A stretch of DNA of 61,345 nt from JBFLYH01 sp964630235 (GCA_964630235.1 CAZVUO010000006.1:1-61345); one strand, 5' to 3'. Counted from the first letter of the stretch, positions 11,490 to 20,716 are shown. The notes: generated by a model from the sequence alone, not told the origin. Translations and numbers: made by a program.

Positions 11490-12458
11490 TTATTCGATGT
11501 TGACGTCCTGCCGGGTGACCAGGTCATAGAAATCCAGGCAATTGTCCTGCTTGCTTTTATGCGAGCGGAACTCCATGGCCTCGCGGGGATGCTGGTTCAG
11601 GATGCCCGAGATGCCGTAGATGTCGTTGTATCCCCACTCGATTTCCTTGCGCAGGGGCACGAAATGCTCCTGAATGACCCGGTAGATCGGCCGCACGTCG
11701 AATTTCGGGTTTTTGAGGAAACCTAGCAGCAGTTCCAGGCAGCAATTGCCCGCGCCGCGGCCGATGCCGTTGATGGTGGCGTCAAGAAGATTCACGCCGT
11801 CAATGATCGCTTGCTGGGTATTGGAAAAACCAAGCTGCTGGTTGTTGTGGCCGTGGTACCCGAGCTTTTCGAGGGGGAAATACTGGCTGTACCACTTGAT
11901 CATACGCGTGACTTGCTCGGAATAATAAGCGCCGTAACTGTCCACCACATACAGATAATCCAGTTCCGGCGTCTTGGCCACCGCTTCCAGGGCCTCGGTG
12001 ATCTCGGCCTCGATCGCGGCGGATACGGCCATGATATTCAAGGTGGTCAGATACCCCAGGTCCTTGCACCGTTTCACCGCGGCCAACCCTTTGTCGACTT
12101 GGGGCACGTAGCAGGCGGTCCGGATCATATCGATCGGTGAATCTTTTTTAGGCCGCAGTCCCGCGAGGTCAATCCGGCCGATATCGAACATCACGGCGAT
12201 CAAAGGCCGGTAACTGCCCTGGTAGCTGTCAAGGATCCGCTGGACGACGTCCTCATCGCAGAAATTCCAGGGGCCGTACTTTGAGGTGGGGTACTGGTCA
12301 CTCACCACGAGCTTTTTTCCCAATTCAATGATATCCACCCCGGCATCGCAGATCGCCGCGTACACGGCCTTGACGAACTCCTCGGTGAACTGGTAGTTGT
12401 TGATCAACCCGCCGTCGCGGATCGTGCAATCCAAAACCTTGATCTCTTTTCGAAACAT
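11490..12458 (-). CDS. DRE-TIM metallolyase (HMGL-like aldolase)
   Basis: The 322-residue cytosolic TIM-barrel enzyme opens with VLDCTIRDGG (from residue 8), the variant of the D-x-RDG metal/substrate motif seen in 4-hydroxy-2-oxovalerate aldolase-like proteins. Later it has YHGHNNQQLGFSN, supplying the two metal-binding histidines, and GIGRGAGN. These enzymes perform divalent-metal-dependent aldol cleavage or condensation with a pyruvate-like substrate. The exact substrate is not evident. The start at 12458 is preceded by GGCGAGG. A longer frame to 12554 lacks homologous sequence and was not used. The gene converges on the GMP-synthase gene and is divergent from the sorting-domain protein. 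Confidence 0.88.
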   Translation of the reverse strand: MFRKEIKVLDCTIRDGGLINNYQFTEEFVKAVYAAICDAGVDIIELGKKLVVSDQYPTSKYGPWNFCDEDVVQRILDSYQGSYRPLIAVMFDIGRIDLAGLRPKKDSPIDMIRTACYVPQVDKGLAAVKRCKDLGYLTTLNIMAVSAAIEAEITEALEAVAKTPELDYLYVVDSYGAYYSEQVTRMIKWYSQYFPLEKLGYHGHNNQQLGFSNTQQAIIDGVNLLDATINGIGRGAGNCCLELLLGFLKNPKFDVRPIYRVIQEHFVPLRKEIEWGYNDIYGISGILNQHPREAMEFRSHKSKQDNCLDFYDLVTRQDVNIE

Positions 12459-12630
12459 GGGTGACCTCGCCTTTCCTTTGGGTTGCAGCGCAGGAACACT
12501 ATATGGACAGGGTGCGGAAAAATCCAGCAAAAAAACCTCCGGAAATCCGTGCATGGCTATTCCTTTGAAACAGCCGGAAGGTTATAATGGAAGAAACGTG
12601 TACCTGAAATCTTGCGCCAGGAGCGGTCCC

Positions 12631-15192
12631 TTGAAAAAGATCTTTTGGTTGTTGCTGCTGTTCGGGACACTGCCTTTGAGGGCCTATTCGCTCGTGAATA
12701 CCCCGGAGATGCTGGTGCTTGAACCCGGGGAGTCCATTACCCTGCACGGGACGGTCTATAAAAGTGTTTCCATCCACGTCAAGGAATCCGCCTCCATCCT
12801 TGTGACCGGCAATGACCAAGTTGACCCCGAAAAATGGCGGTTGCAGCTGATCGCGCCTCAGGTTCGCATCGAAGGGTTGGTCAACGGAAATGGCGCGAGT
12901 TTCAATACCCAGGGGACGGGTCTGCCGGGAGATTTCGCCCGTGGGCCAGGCGGCAGCGGCTCAGGCGGCAAAGGCGGAGATGGGCATGACTACCCCAGCA
13001 GTGGTGGCCCGGCCTATGACCAGGCCTACCGCGAGACCACGGGTTCCCGCGGCATACTGAACGCCAACGGCGCTGGCGGGAGCCTCCGCATCGATGCCAT
13101 GAGCTTGACCCTCGGTGCATTGGCGAGGTTGAACGCCAACGCCTATTCAGCCTATCCGGTTGCCGGCGGCGGCGGGTCAGGAGGCGGCATCCTGTTGAAC
13201 GGCATTCACACCTTTTTAACGGCCAACTACACGCTGAACACCAGGGGCGGCCCGGGGCAATTGCACGTCCAGTCCACCGTTTCTCCCACTGTATCGGCGA
13301 CGGCGGTCATGACCGGAACACCTGTTCCTACGTTCGCGCCCGGCGGGGGAGGAGGCGCGGGAGGCCGGATCAAATTGCTGCAATATGCGAGCTTCACCGA
13401 TCAGGGGGGGACATTGAACGTAACGGGCGGACTATCCGGGGGCGGGACCGCACAGTCTGGCGCGCCGGGCATGATCCAGATATTGCCGGCACCGACCCCG
13501 GAACGCCCGCAGTTGCTCTCACCAGCCGAAGACCAGCTTGTCGGCCAGTCCCCGACCTTCAACTTCGTGGCCTCGGATGCGATGCAATCCCAGTTCCTGA
13601 AATACTGGATCCAGATCAGCGACAATCCCGCTTTTTCAACCCTGGTCCATGAGAATTCCCAGTTGAATCCCGGCGCCGGTTGGGCAGGCCGCGAATACTA
13701 CCGCTCGAATGAAGGGGCTTATTACTATATGCCGCCGGGTATTCTCAACCTTGGCGCGACCTATTATTGGAGGGTCAGGGTCACCAATAACCAGGGGGGG
13801 TCATGGAGCCAAGATTCCCTGGGCAGAAGTTTTCAGACCACGTCCGTCAGCAACAATAAGCCCCTCAAACCGAATTTGCTTGCGCCCGCGGCGGCGGAGA
13901 CCAACGTGATCAAAGCACCCGCGCTCCAGACGCTGTGCGCTGATCCCGATGGGAACTCCCTTACCTTCACCGTGATCCTTTCCCAGGACCCGGACCTGCT
14001 CAATCCCGACCTGTTCCAGTCCAGCTACCCCGGCTGGGACCAAAGCGGCTACGGATCGGCCTACCGGTATGCCGGGGTGACCGCGACCTGCCAGATCCTG
14101 AACAATTCCACCTATCCCGATGCGCTGCAACCGGGTGTGACCTATTACTGGCGCGTGGTCGCGGCCGATGAATACGAGGAGACCAACAGTTCGGACATCA
14201 GTTCGTTTACAGTGGTGGATTTGCCGACCACACCGATCCTGCTGGCCCCGCCTGACGGCGGCATCGCTACCACGAAAACCCCGGATCTGGACCTCTCCTC
14301 GACCAGCCCGACCGGCAATCCTCTGCAGTACAGGCTGGAGCTCAGTTCGGACAGTTATCAAACCATCATCACCTTCCTCTCCGACAGCAGCCCAGGCTGG
14401 ACCCAAACCCAGTATGCCTCTGGGGAGACCGCGCGCCTGGAGATCCCGCCAGCCTATGCCCTGGTGCCGGGGAAGACGTATTCCTGGCGGGCGTTCAGTT
14501 TTGACCAGGCCAACGACAATTGGAGCGAGGTGTCGTCGAGCGCCTCCTTCCAGGTGATCACGCCGCCGCTGCTCCCTCAGCTGGTTTCACCTCCGGATAA
14601 CTATTCAGCGCCGGATGCGGAACTGGCCGTGCACTTCTACGCCATCAGTGAATCCGGTAATACTCTGACCTATCGCTGCGAATTGAGCGCCGATGCATTC
14701 CAAACCGTCTTTGCGGCTTTCACCCAATCCACGTCAGCCGCAGGGTGGACCGCAGCCTACTATCCGTCAGGCGAGACCGCGACCTTCAACCTGCCGGCAA
14801 GTCTTGGGTTGGAACGGGGGCGTTCCTACGCCTGGCGGGTCCAAGCCCAGGACGGGATTTCCTGGGGGCCTTACTCGGAAGCCAGGAGCTTCAACGTGGC
14901 CAATCAGCTCGAGATCAGGAGCGCCAAGGTATTTCCCAATCCCGCGGTCCGCGCCAGGCAAGTTCAAGTGCAAATGGAGCTCAGCGTCGACGCCGATATC
15001 ACCTTGCGGGTTTTCAATATCCTGGGCAAGGAGATCAGGACACACCGTTTTTCCGCCCGGGGCGGCGCTGAACCCGCGCGGTTTTCCCTGGATATCGGCA
15101 CGTTCGCCAGTGGAACGTATTTCTGCCACCTGGAGGCAAAATCCATGCTGGGCACCCGCCAGGTGGTGAAGCGGTTATCGGTGGTCAAATGA
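12631..15192 (+). CDS. Secreted FN3-repeat protein with type IX-like C-terminal sorting domain
   Basis: The 853-residue exported protein has a signal peptide at ~1-22 (KKIFWLLLLFGTLPLRA). A Gly-rich, beta-helix-like segment (~80-310) follows, containing runs such as GGSGSGGKGGDGHD and APGGGGGAGG. Four ~100-residue FN3-like repeats each carry a Y-(Y/S/A)-WR core (YYWRVRV, YYWRVVA, YSWRAFS, YAWRVQA). The last ~94 residues have the sorting-domain layout: AKVFPNPA, ITLRVFNILGKEI, ASGTYFCHLEA, RQVVKRLSVVK. In type IX secretion such domains are recognised by PorV/PorU after outer-membrane passage. The next gene encodes a PorV-like protein and overlaps this one by four bases. The start is taken as TTG at 12631 because AGGAG lies seven bases upstream and it yields a clean signal peptide. 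GTG at 12598 is possible. Confidence 0.85.
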   Translation: MKKIFWLLLLFGTLPLRAYSLVNTPEMLVLEPGESITLHGTVYKSVSIHVKESASILVTGNDQVDPEKWRLQLIAPQVRIEGLVNGNGASFNTQGTGLPGDFARGPGGSGSGGKGGDGHDYPSSGGPAYDQAYRETTGSRGILNANGAGGSLRIDAMSLTLGALARLNANAYSAYPVAGGGGSGGGILLNGIHTFLTANYTLNTRGGPGQLHVQSTVSPTVSATAVMTGTPVPTFAPGGGGGAGGRIKLLQYASFTDQGGTLNVTGGLSGGGTAQSGAPGMIQILPAPTPERPQLLSPAEDQLVGQSPTFNFVASDAMQSQFLKYWIQISDNPAFSTLVHENSQLNPGAGWAGREYYRSNEGAYYYMPPGILNLGATYYWRVRVTNNQGGSWSQDSLGRSFQTTSVSNNKPLKPNLLAPAAAETNVIKAPALQTLCADPDGNSLTFTVILSQDPDLLNPDLFQSSYPGWDQSGYGSAYRYAGVTATCQILNNSTYPDALQPGVTYYWRVVAADEYEETNSSDISSFTVVDLPTTPILLAPPDGGIATTKTPDLDLSSTSPTGNPLQYRLELSSDSYQTIITFLSDSSPGWTQTQYASGETARLEIPPAYALVPGKTYSWRAFSFDQANDNWSEVSSSASFQVITPPLLPQLVSPPDNYSAPDAELAVHFYAISESGNTLTYRCELSADAFQTVFAAFTQSTSAAGWTAAYYPSGETATFNLPASLGLERGRSYAWRVQAQDGISWGPYSEARSFNVANQLEIRSAKVFPNPAVRARQVQVQMELSVDADITLRVFNILGKEIRTHRFSARGGAEPARFSLDIGTFASGTYFCHLEAKSMLGTRQVVKRLSVVK

Positions 15193-17054
15193 GCGCCCGA
15201 AAAAGGAACCCCGTTCCCACGGCAAGCCGCGGCCAGCCCCAGACCGTGCTCATGGGCTGGATGGCCTTCATCCTGTTCACAACGGGATTGGCCGGTGCGG
15301 TCGCGGTCCTGGCGGATGAAGCCTCGGTCGGCGCGGTCTTTGTGGATGAACCCGTCGGCGCGCGTCCAGCGGCCTTGGCCGGAGCGTTCGTCGCCTGGGC
15401 GGAAAACAGCCAGGCGGTGTTTTGGAACCCCGGGGGACTGGCCCGTTCCGCGCGGATGGAGCTTTCTTTTTCTCATGCCCAGCATCTCCAGGGATTCCGG
15501 CATGAATACCTGGCGTTTTGCCTCCCCTGGTCTCCGGCGGACACCCTGGGCGCGAACGTTTTCGCCGGGTACAGCGATCCCATGGAAAAGTTCGACGTCC
15601 AGGGGGAGGCCCTGGGCGATTTTATCAATTACGATCTGTATCTCAGCCTTGCCTACAGCCATGCGTTTGACCGGACCTATGCCGCGGGCATCACGGTAAA
15701 AGGCATCTATCAGATGATTGACATCTACCGGGGCTGGAGCGTGGCCGCCGACCTGGGGCTGATGGTGACGGACCTGGCGCCGGATCTGCAGCTGGGCCTG
15801 GTCGTGCGCAATATCGGAATGCCGATCACGCTGCTGGATGAAAGTTATGCCTTGAACCTGGGGGTGGAATTGGGCGGCACCTACGCCTTCTGGGACCGGC
15901 GCTTGCGTCTGGCATTCGGCGTGCAAAAACCCATTTACCAGGAAATGCTCTTCAAGTTCGGCGCCGAAGGGGCCGTACTGGACGATTTGCTCTGGCTGCG
16001 CGCCGGGTACCGCTACTACCAATTCGGCAACGATCTCGGTCCTCTATCCGGGCTGACCGCCGGCTTCGGTCTGCAGATCTCGGAGTATGTTCTGGATTAT
16101 GCCTATGCACCGTTTCCCGGCCTGGGAGACGTACATAAAATTTCCATCACCCTGCCATTCGGACGCAGCTTGCTGGAGGAACAGCAGATCCTGGCCCGGC
16201 TCGAAAACCAGGTGAAGGAGAAACAGAAAAAGATTTTCGACAACTTGGTACAGGAGGGAGACCAGGCTTTCGCGGGAGGCGATTATGCCAAAGCCGCGGC
16301 GATCTATGCCAAAGCGTACAGCATCAACAGCCAAAATGAGGCATTGAACCGGAAGATCAAGCTCGCCGACGAGAGTCAGAGGAAGCGGCAAGCGGATAGT
16401 TACATTACGAAAGGCCAGCGTGCCTTTAAATCCCAGGATTACTTGACCGCGCTGGTCGAGTGGAGCAAGGCGCTGGAATTGAACCCCAGGGACGCGACCA
16501 CCCGCCAGTTGCTGGCCTCGGCCAACCGGAGACTCTCGGAGGAAAAACTGTCGGTCACCAACAGTAAAAACCAGCGATTGATCGAGGAGTATTTCCAAAA
16601 AGGCCTGCAAAGCTTGCAGCGCGGGCGCTATCAGGACGCGCTGACCATGTGGAAGAGGATACTCCAGCTCGATCCGGGCAACCAGCGGGTATCCCAGTAT
16701 TTGCGCACGACCAAAACGAAAATGGAGGACCTGATCCAGGAATTACTTGACCTGGCCATGCGGGATTGGGAGGGCGGCCAGCAGGTTGAGGCGGTTAAAA
16801 AATGGCGGTACGTTCTGGACATGGATCCCAGCCATCCGCAGGCGCTGTCCGAGCTGGCGAAACGCCAGCAAACCCTGGACAGCGTGGCCGAGGAGTTAGA
16901 CCGAAAAGGCGTGGCGTATTACGTCCAGAACAACCTGGAACAGGCCATGGACAGCTGGAAGACCGTACTGCTCATTGACCCCAAGAACCAGAAGGCCCTC
17001 CAGCATCTGGAGCATGCGCAGAAAAAACAACAGGTTCTGGAAGACATCAAATAA
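15189..17054 (+). CDS. PorV/PorQ-family outer-membrane barrel fused to TPR repeats
   Basis: The 621-residue protein starts with a signal-anchor-like segment (~20-43). A PorV/UPF0164-type beta-barrel region (~45-320) follows, including GARPAALAGAFVAWAENSQA and AVFWNPGGLA, the typical opening of this family. A charged coiled linker (~325-345) comes next, then at least five TPR-like units to the C-terminus (e.g. GDQAFAGGDYAKAAAIYAKA, LVEWSKALELNPRD, MDSWKTVLLIDPKN). PorV proteins shuttle sorting-domain cargo at the outer membrane. The TPR tail would lie in the periplasm and bind partners. The start ATG overlaps the stop of the cargo gene (ATGA), implying translational coupling. The fusion to a long TPR tail is unlike the ~390-residue PorV of Bacteroidetes. 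Confidence 0.85.
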   Translation: MSARKRNPVPTASRGQPQTVLMGWMAFILFTTGLAGAVAVLADEASVGAVFVDEPVGARPAALAGAFVAWAENSQAVFWNPGGLARSARMELSFSHAQHLQGFRHEYLAFCLPWSPADTLGANVFAGYSDPMEKFDVQGEALGDFINYDLYLSLAYSHAFDRTYAAGITVKGIYQMIDIYRGWSVAADLGLMVTDLAPDLQLGLVVRNIGMPITLLDESYALNLGVELGGTYAFWDRRLRLAFGVQKPIYQEMLFKFGAEGAVLDDLLWLRAGYRYYQFGNDLGPLSGLTAGFGLQISEYVLDYAYAPFPGLGDVHKISITLPFGRSLLEEQQILARLENQVKEKQKKIFDNLVQEGDQAFAGGDYAKAAAIYAKAYSINSQNEALNRKIKLADESQRKRQADSYITKGQRAFKSQDYLTALVEWSKALELNPRDATTRQLLASANRRLSEEKLSVTNSKNQRLIEEYFQKGLQSLQRGRYQDALTMWKRILQLDPGNQRVSQYLRTTKTKMEDLIQELLDLAMRDWEGGQQVEAVKKWRYVLDMDPSHPQALSELAKRQQTLDSVAEELDRKGVAYYVQNNLEQAMDSWKTVLLIDPKNQKALQHLEHAQKKQQVLEDIK

Positions 17055-17093
17055 ACAACTAAACAACCCGGGTACTAATCCGTGGAGGCGAGT

Positions 17094-17873
17094 ATGAACA
17101 AGATCCTGCTCATGGCTTGCGTGGGTGTCCTAGCCGCACAGACGGCTTGGGCGGAGATCATGACCAAAGACCATCTGTATCAAGAGGGCAAGGTGCGTTT
17201 GGAGGGCTACCTGGCCTGGGAAAATGGGAACCAGGAGAAACGTCCTGGCGTCCTGGTTTTTCATGATTGGGACGGTTTGACCGGGTATGAGCAGGGAAGA
17301 GCGCGCCAATTGGCCGCGTTGGGCTATGTTGTCCTGGCGGCGGACATATACGGAAAAGGCATCAGACCCCGGAATCCCCAGGAATCCTCCCGGCAAGCAG
17401 GACGCTACAAGGCGGACAGGGTTTTACTGCGCGCCAGGGCCCTAGCCGCCCTGACGCAGCTGGCGAAGCACCCGGGGGTGGATGCGGAGCGGATCGCGGC
17501 CATTGGATATTGCTTTGGCGGCATGACCGCCTTGGAGTTGGCGCGGAGCGGAGCAGGGATCAAAGGGGCCGTGAGTTTTCATGGCAACTTGGACACACCC
17601 CTGCCCGCGGAGGCGGCGAATTTCACGGCGAAAGTGCTGGTTTTGCACGGAGCCGAAGATCCTCATGTCCCGGAGCAGCAAGTACTGGAATTCAAGAACG
17701 AAATGCGCGCCGCCCAGGCGGATTGGCAGATGGTGTACTATAGCGGCGCGGTGCATTCTTTCACGGTTCCAGAAGCAGGAAATGATCCTGCCAGAGGTGC
17801 GGCTTACGACGCGACGGCTGACCGGCGTTCCTGGCAAGCGATGCGGCATTTTTTAGAAGAAATCCTGCGCTAA
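17094..17873 (+). CDS. Secreted dienelactone hydrolase family protein
   Basis: The 259-residue alpha/beta hydrolase has a signal peptide (~1-20, cleavage near TAWA). The nucleophile elbow GYCFGG puts Cys140 in place of Ser. The acid is Asp189 (HGAEDPHVP) and the base is His221 (GAVHSFTVP), the Cys-Asp-His triad of dienelactone hydrolases. Substrates of extracytoplasmic members are mostly unknown and probably esters or lactones. The ATG at 17094 has GGAGG five bases upstream. The gene follows the PorV/TPR gene by 39 bases on the same strand and may be its third cistron. The following 216 bases (17874-18089) show nothing recognisable. Confidence 0.9.
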   Translation: MNKILLMACVGVLAAQTAWAEIMTKDHLYQEGKVRLEGYLAWENGNQEKRPGVLVFHDWDGLTGYEQGRARQLAALGYVVLAADIYGKGIRPRNPQESSRQAGRYKADRVLLRARALAALTQLAKHPGVDAERIAAIGYCFGGMTALELARSGAGIKGAVSFHGNLDTPLPAEAANFTAKVLVLHGAEDPHVPEQQVLEFKNEMRAAQADWQMVYYSGAVHSFTVPEAGNDPARGAAYDATADRRSWQAMRHFLEEILR

Positions 17874-18089
17874 GATCCCAAGCCCCTCCGCAGGGCACCC
17901 AGAGCTTGCTCGGGAATGAATGCGGAATCATTGCTCCGGGGATTTCGCCCAGCAGGGGCAGCGAGGGTTGAAGTGGGTATCCCTGTGGGAGTCCTTCGGC
18001 TGGGGTACTCCATCGCAACAGCCCTGATTTTGCCGTTCCAGGAAGCAGCAGATCAGGAGGACGGCCTGGCGCGCAACCCAAACTGTGGC

Positions 18090-18698
18090 CTAGGGGACAG
18101 GAGTAACGTGTGGAGCGGGGGTGGGGAGGGGAATTTTAACCCCGAGCAGCAGACGGTCGTCTTCCGCCGGTTTGGCTGGCTTGGACCGTTGCAGAAACGA
18201 TGCTAATGCCTCGGAACCGGCGGTCAGATGCAAGGAGTCCCGGGTGATTTCTCCCGCGAGCCGTTTTTGGGAAACGGCCTTTCGAAAGAGGCCGTCGTTT
18301 AAGAGGCGGATCTCAAGTTTTCCGGCAGGATCAAAAGAGTAGCGTACCAAGTAATACGCGCCATCCGCGAGCATGGTCGCGCCGGCGCGGTCCGGTTTGG
18401 AACGCTGGACGCTCAGATATTTCAAGCCTTTCACTTCCGAGCAATAACCCAAGTACATTTCACTGGCGCGAAAGGGGTCCTCGAAGATGGTGATCCAGAT
18501 CCTCTGGTCAAGCGCGGTGATGAGAAGATAAGCAGTCGCGGCGTCTTTTTCGCTGGGGATGGGTATGGACCGCCACAGCCCCAGCAAGGCCGGATCCACG
18601 GCAGCCGGAGGCAGAGGGTTGGCGGACGTGAAATAACAGGAAGCGAGGAACGGGAGGATGGCTAGACAGACCAGCGCATGGATAGGTTTCGCTCTCAT
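18090..18698 (-). CDS. Predicted lipoprotein, unknown function
   Basis: The 202-residue protein has a lipoprotein signal ending in the lipobox LASC (Cys ~21), so it should be lipidated and membrane-anchored. The mature part reads GLWRSIPIPSEKDAATAYLL and later GAYYLVRYSFDPAGKLEIRLL, resembling small beta-rich lipoproteins that compare residue values or bind ligands, but no family is recognised. GGAGG precedes the ATG at 18698. A longer frame up to 18848 runs through two inverted repeats and is rejected. It is divergent from the OmpA-like lipoprotein gene. Its leader contains two strong hairpins. Confidence 0.8.
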   Translation of the reverse strand: MRAKPIHALVCLAILPFLASCYFTSANPLPPAAVDPALLGLWRSIPIPSEKDAATAYLLITALDQRIWITIFEDPFRASEMYLGYCSEVKGLKYLSVQRSKPDRAGATMLADGAYYLVRYSFDPAGKLEIRLLNDGLFRKAVSQKRLAGEITRDSLHLTAGSEALASFLQRSKPAKPAEDDRLLLGVKIPLPTPAPHVTPVP

Positions 18699-18733
18699 GG
18701 GTTTCCTCCAGTCGAAAACTGAGACACTGTTAC

Positions 18734-18756
18734 AAAAGTCCGCAGAGCGGACTTTT
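18734..18756. repeat. Perfect inverted repeat in the leader of the minus-strand lipoprotein gene
   Basis: AAAAGTCCGC-AGA-GCGGACTTTT, a 10-bp perfect stem with a three-base loop. As RNA from either strand it is a compact hairpin followed by a short U run, so it could act as a leader terminator or attenuator ahead of the gene at 18698 (inference). Confidence 0.7.
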
Positions 18757-18775
18757 TCGATCGCGCTGCTTCGAA

Positions 18776-18810
18776 TACCCCATGAAAAATCAGCGATTTT
18801 ACATGGGGTA
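18776..18810. repeat. Second inverted repeat upstream of the lipoprotein gene
   Basis: TACCCCATG-AAAAATC / GATTTTA-CATGGGGTA, around 15 pairs with a small mismatch and loop AGC. It lies 20 bases from the hairpin at 18734. The remainder of the 314-base divergent gap (18699-19012) holds only the OmpA promoter. Confidence 0.7.
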
Positions 18811-18952
18811 AGTGGATGCGAGCGGAACATATTCTGGTTTGTCAGCACCCTGCTAACTCATTATAACCAAATCTTATGAAGAAATCAGCCGGGATGGGCG
18901 GAAAATACGGATAAGGCAACGGCGAGAAGTCCGGAATATCAAAGACTTTGTG

Positions 18953-18980
18953 TTGACTTTTGGCCCTTTTGCACTAGAAT
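18953..18980 (+). promoter_or_regulatory. Sigma-70-type promoter of the OmpA-like lipoprotein gene
   Basis: TTGACT, 16-base spacer, TAGAAT (five of six matches in each box), about 33 bases before the start codon, with AGGAGG ahead of the ATG. Confidence 0.75.
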
Positions 18981-19012
18981 ACTTACATCTTAACCAAATA
19001 AGGAGGTCCGTT

Positions 19013-19678
19013 ATGAAAGGAAGAAATTTACTGGCTTTGGGGCTGATCATGGCAGTAACAATCACGGGCTGCGGCCTGAGCAGCGGGGTTAAAGGTGGGG
19101 CTATCGGCGCGGTTGGCGGAGGCCTGATCGGAGCCGTGATCGGCAAACAAGCCGGCAATACCGCACTGGGCGCCATCATTGGCGCGGCGGTTGGCGGCAC
19201 GGCTGGCGCGCTGATCGGAGCCAATATGGACCGGCAGGCGAATGAAATGAAAAAAGACCTGAAAAACGCGAAAATCGAGCGGGTCGGCGAAGGCATCAAG
19301 ATCACGTTCGAATCAGGCTTGCTGTTTCAAACCAATTCGGCCGCGCTGAACGCGACATCGCAGGAAAATATCAAGAGCCTGGCCTCCATTCTCAATAAAT
19401 ATCCGGACACCAATATCATCATCGAGGGTCACACCGACGCGACCGGCGGGGAAGATCTCAACCAGGCGCTCTCTGAACGCCGCGCCCAATCCGTCGGCAA
19501 CCAGCTCATTAGCTCTGGCGTAAACTCGGCGCGTTTGAACATGATGGGATACGGTGAAAGCCAGCCTGTTGCGGATAACGAGACCGACATGGGAAAGCAA
19601 CAGAATCGGCGGGTGGAAGTGGCGATCTTTGCCAACGAAAAGATGAAGAAAGCGGCGGAGGCTGGGACGCTTAAGTAG
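19013..19678 (+). CDS. OmpA-family lipoprotein with glycine-zipper segment
   Basis: The 221-residue protein has a lipobox ITGC (Cys20). A glycine-zipper region (~25-80: GGAIGAVGGGLIGAVIG, then GAIIGAAVGGTAGALIG) should insert in or pack against a membrane. A complete OmpA C-terminal peptidoglycan-binding domain follows (~95-210), with IIIEGHTDATGG, LSERRAQSV, GYGESQPVADN and QNRRVEVAI. The Asp and Arg that bind diaminopimelate are in place. The family tethers the outer membrane to the cell wall. The protein is equivalent to the YfiB/YiaD-type architecture. It is expressed from its own promoter and closed by a downstream terminator. This is good evidence for a Gram-negative envelope. Confidence 0.95.
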   Translation: MKGRNLLALGLIMAVTITGCGLSSGVKGGAIGAVGGGLIGAVIGKQAGNTALGAIIGAAVGGTAGALIGANMDRQANEMKKDLKNAKIERVGEGIKITFESGLLFQTNSAALNATSQENIKSLASILNKYPDTNIIIEGHTDATGGEDLNQALSERRAQSVGNQLISSGVNSARLNMMGYGESQPVADNETDMGKQQNRRVEVAIFANEKMKKAAEAGTLK

Positions 19679-19805
19679 TCGATCTTGATCCTGGGCATTT
19701 ACCGCTGAATCGCGTGGAGTGATCCCCCGGACTTTCGTCCGAGGCTCCCTCTCTCCACAATACAATCCGGCGAATCTTCTCCTCCAGCGGAGGGATTGAA
19801 AAAAA

Positions 19806-19836
19806 GGGAACCCAACCTGCATGGGTTCCCTTTTTT
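19806..19836 (+). terminator. Terminator after the OmpA-like gene
   Basis: 9-bp stem GGGAACCCA / TGGGTTCCC, loop ACCTGCA, followed by TTTTTT. A run of A residues before it also permits action on the opposite strand. Confidence 0.93.
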
Positions 19837-19863
19837 ATTCCGGAATTAAGGAACGCATACCTG

Positions 19864-20625
19864 ATGCTTGATTTATCCGACGCCTTAACGCGCAAAATAT
19901 TTTTCGAAGTCTACGATCACCTGCCCAGGGGAGGTCCGGGGGATACGGGTTCAACGCGCCGCGCCTTGGAGATGGCGAAAACCTTGCCTGCGGACCCACA
20001 GGTTCTGGATATCGGGTGCGGCCCGGGCATGCAAACCCTGGATTTGGCCCAGGCGTTGCCGCGGGCCAGGATCTGGGCGGTTGATAACCACGAGCCGTTC
20101 ATCCGTCAACTTCAGTTAAAGGCCAGAAAATACCACGGCCGGATGGTGGCGCAGACGGGAGATATGTTTAACCTGAAGTTTCCGGAAAAAACTTTTGATT
20201 TATTATGGTCTGAGGGGGCGATCTATAATATAGGCTTCGAAAATGGATTGCGGTCCTGGAAGCCCCTTTTAAAATCCGGAGGATACGCGGCCGTTACGGA
20301 TGCCGTATGGCTGGTGAACAATCCCTCCGAGGAATGCAGGCGCTTCTGGCAGGAGGAGTATCCGGCGATGACCACCCTCCCGAATTGCCTGGAAATGATC
20401 CAAACAAGCGGTTATGAGATTGTGGGGTACTTTGGACTGCCGGAAACGGCTTGGTGGGATCACTTCTACACCCCCCTTTTATTGAAGGTGGAGACGCTCA
20501 AGCAACGGTACCGCGCTGACAAAGACGCTCTGTATGTATTAGAGGAAATGGAAAAGGAGACAGAAGTCGTTAAGAACTATTGGGGAACATTCAACTATGT
20601 CTTTTTTGTGATCAAAAACACCTGA
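19864..20625 (+). CDS. Class I SAM-dependent methyltransferase
   Basis: The 253-residue cytosolic enzyme has SAM motif I at ~46-58 (VLDIGCGPGMQTLDLA), an acidic motif II residue (IWAVDNHEPF) and FDLLWSEGAIYNIG as motif IV. It resembles small-molecule methyltransferases with a C-terminal aromatic-rich cap (GYFGLPETAWWDHFYTPL). The acceptor is unknown. It starts 28 bases after the OmpA terminator. No convincing ribosome-binding site is visible before the ATG. It stands alone, with a 159-base gap after it. Confidence 0.88.
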   Translation: MLDLSDALTRKIFFEVYDHLPRGGPGDTGSTRRALEMAKTLPADPQVLDIGCGPGMQTLDLAQALPRARIWAVDNHEPFIRQLQLKARKYHGRMVAQTGDMFNLKFPEKTFDLLWSEGAIYNIGFENGLRSWKPLLKSGGYAAVTDAVWLVNNPSEECRRFWQEEYPAMTTLPNCLEMIQTSGYEIVGYFGLPETAWWDHFYTPLLLKVETLKQRYRADKDALYVLEEMEKETEVVKNYWGTFNYVFFVIKNT

Positions 20626-20716
20626 ATTATATTATCGGTAAATCAGCATAACTTCTTTAAAAAGAGCAAATAAATAGATCACTTAAAGTAAAACATGAAC
20701 TGCGTTCAAACCCTCC

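Noticed and set aside
14964..16022. 352-codon minus-strand frame opposite the sorting-domain and PorV-like genes
   Set aside because: The overlapping plus-strand genes have signal peptides and family motifs. The antisense peptide resembles no family.
17874..18089. Possible small gene or RNA between the dienelactone hydrolase and lipoprotein genes
   Set aside because: Frames here lack ribosome sites and known motifs, and no stable hairpin with a T-tract was found.
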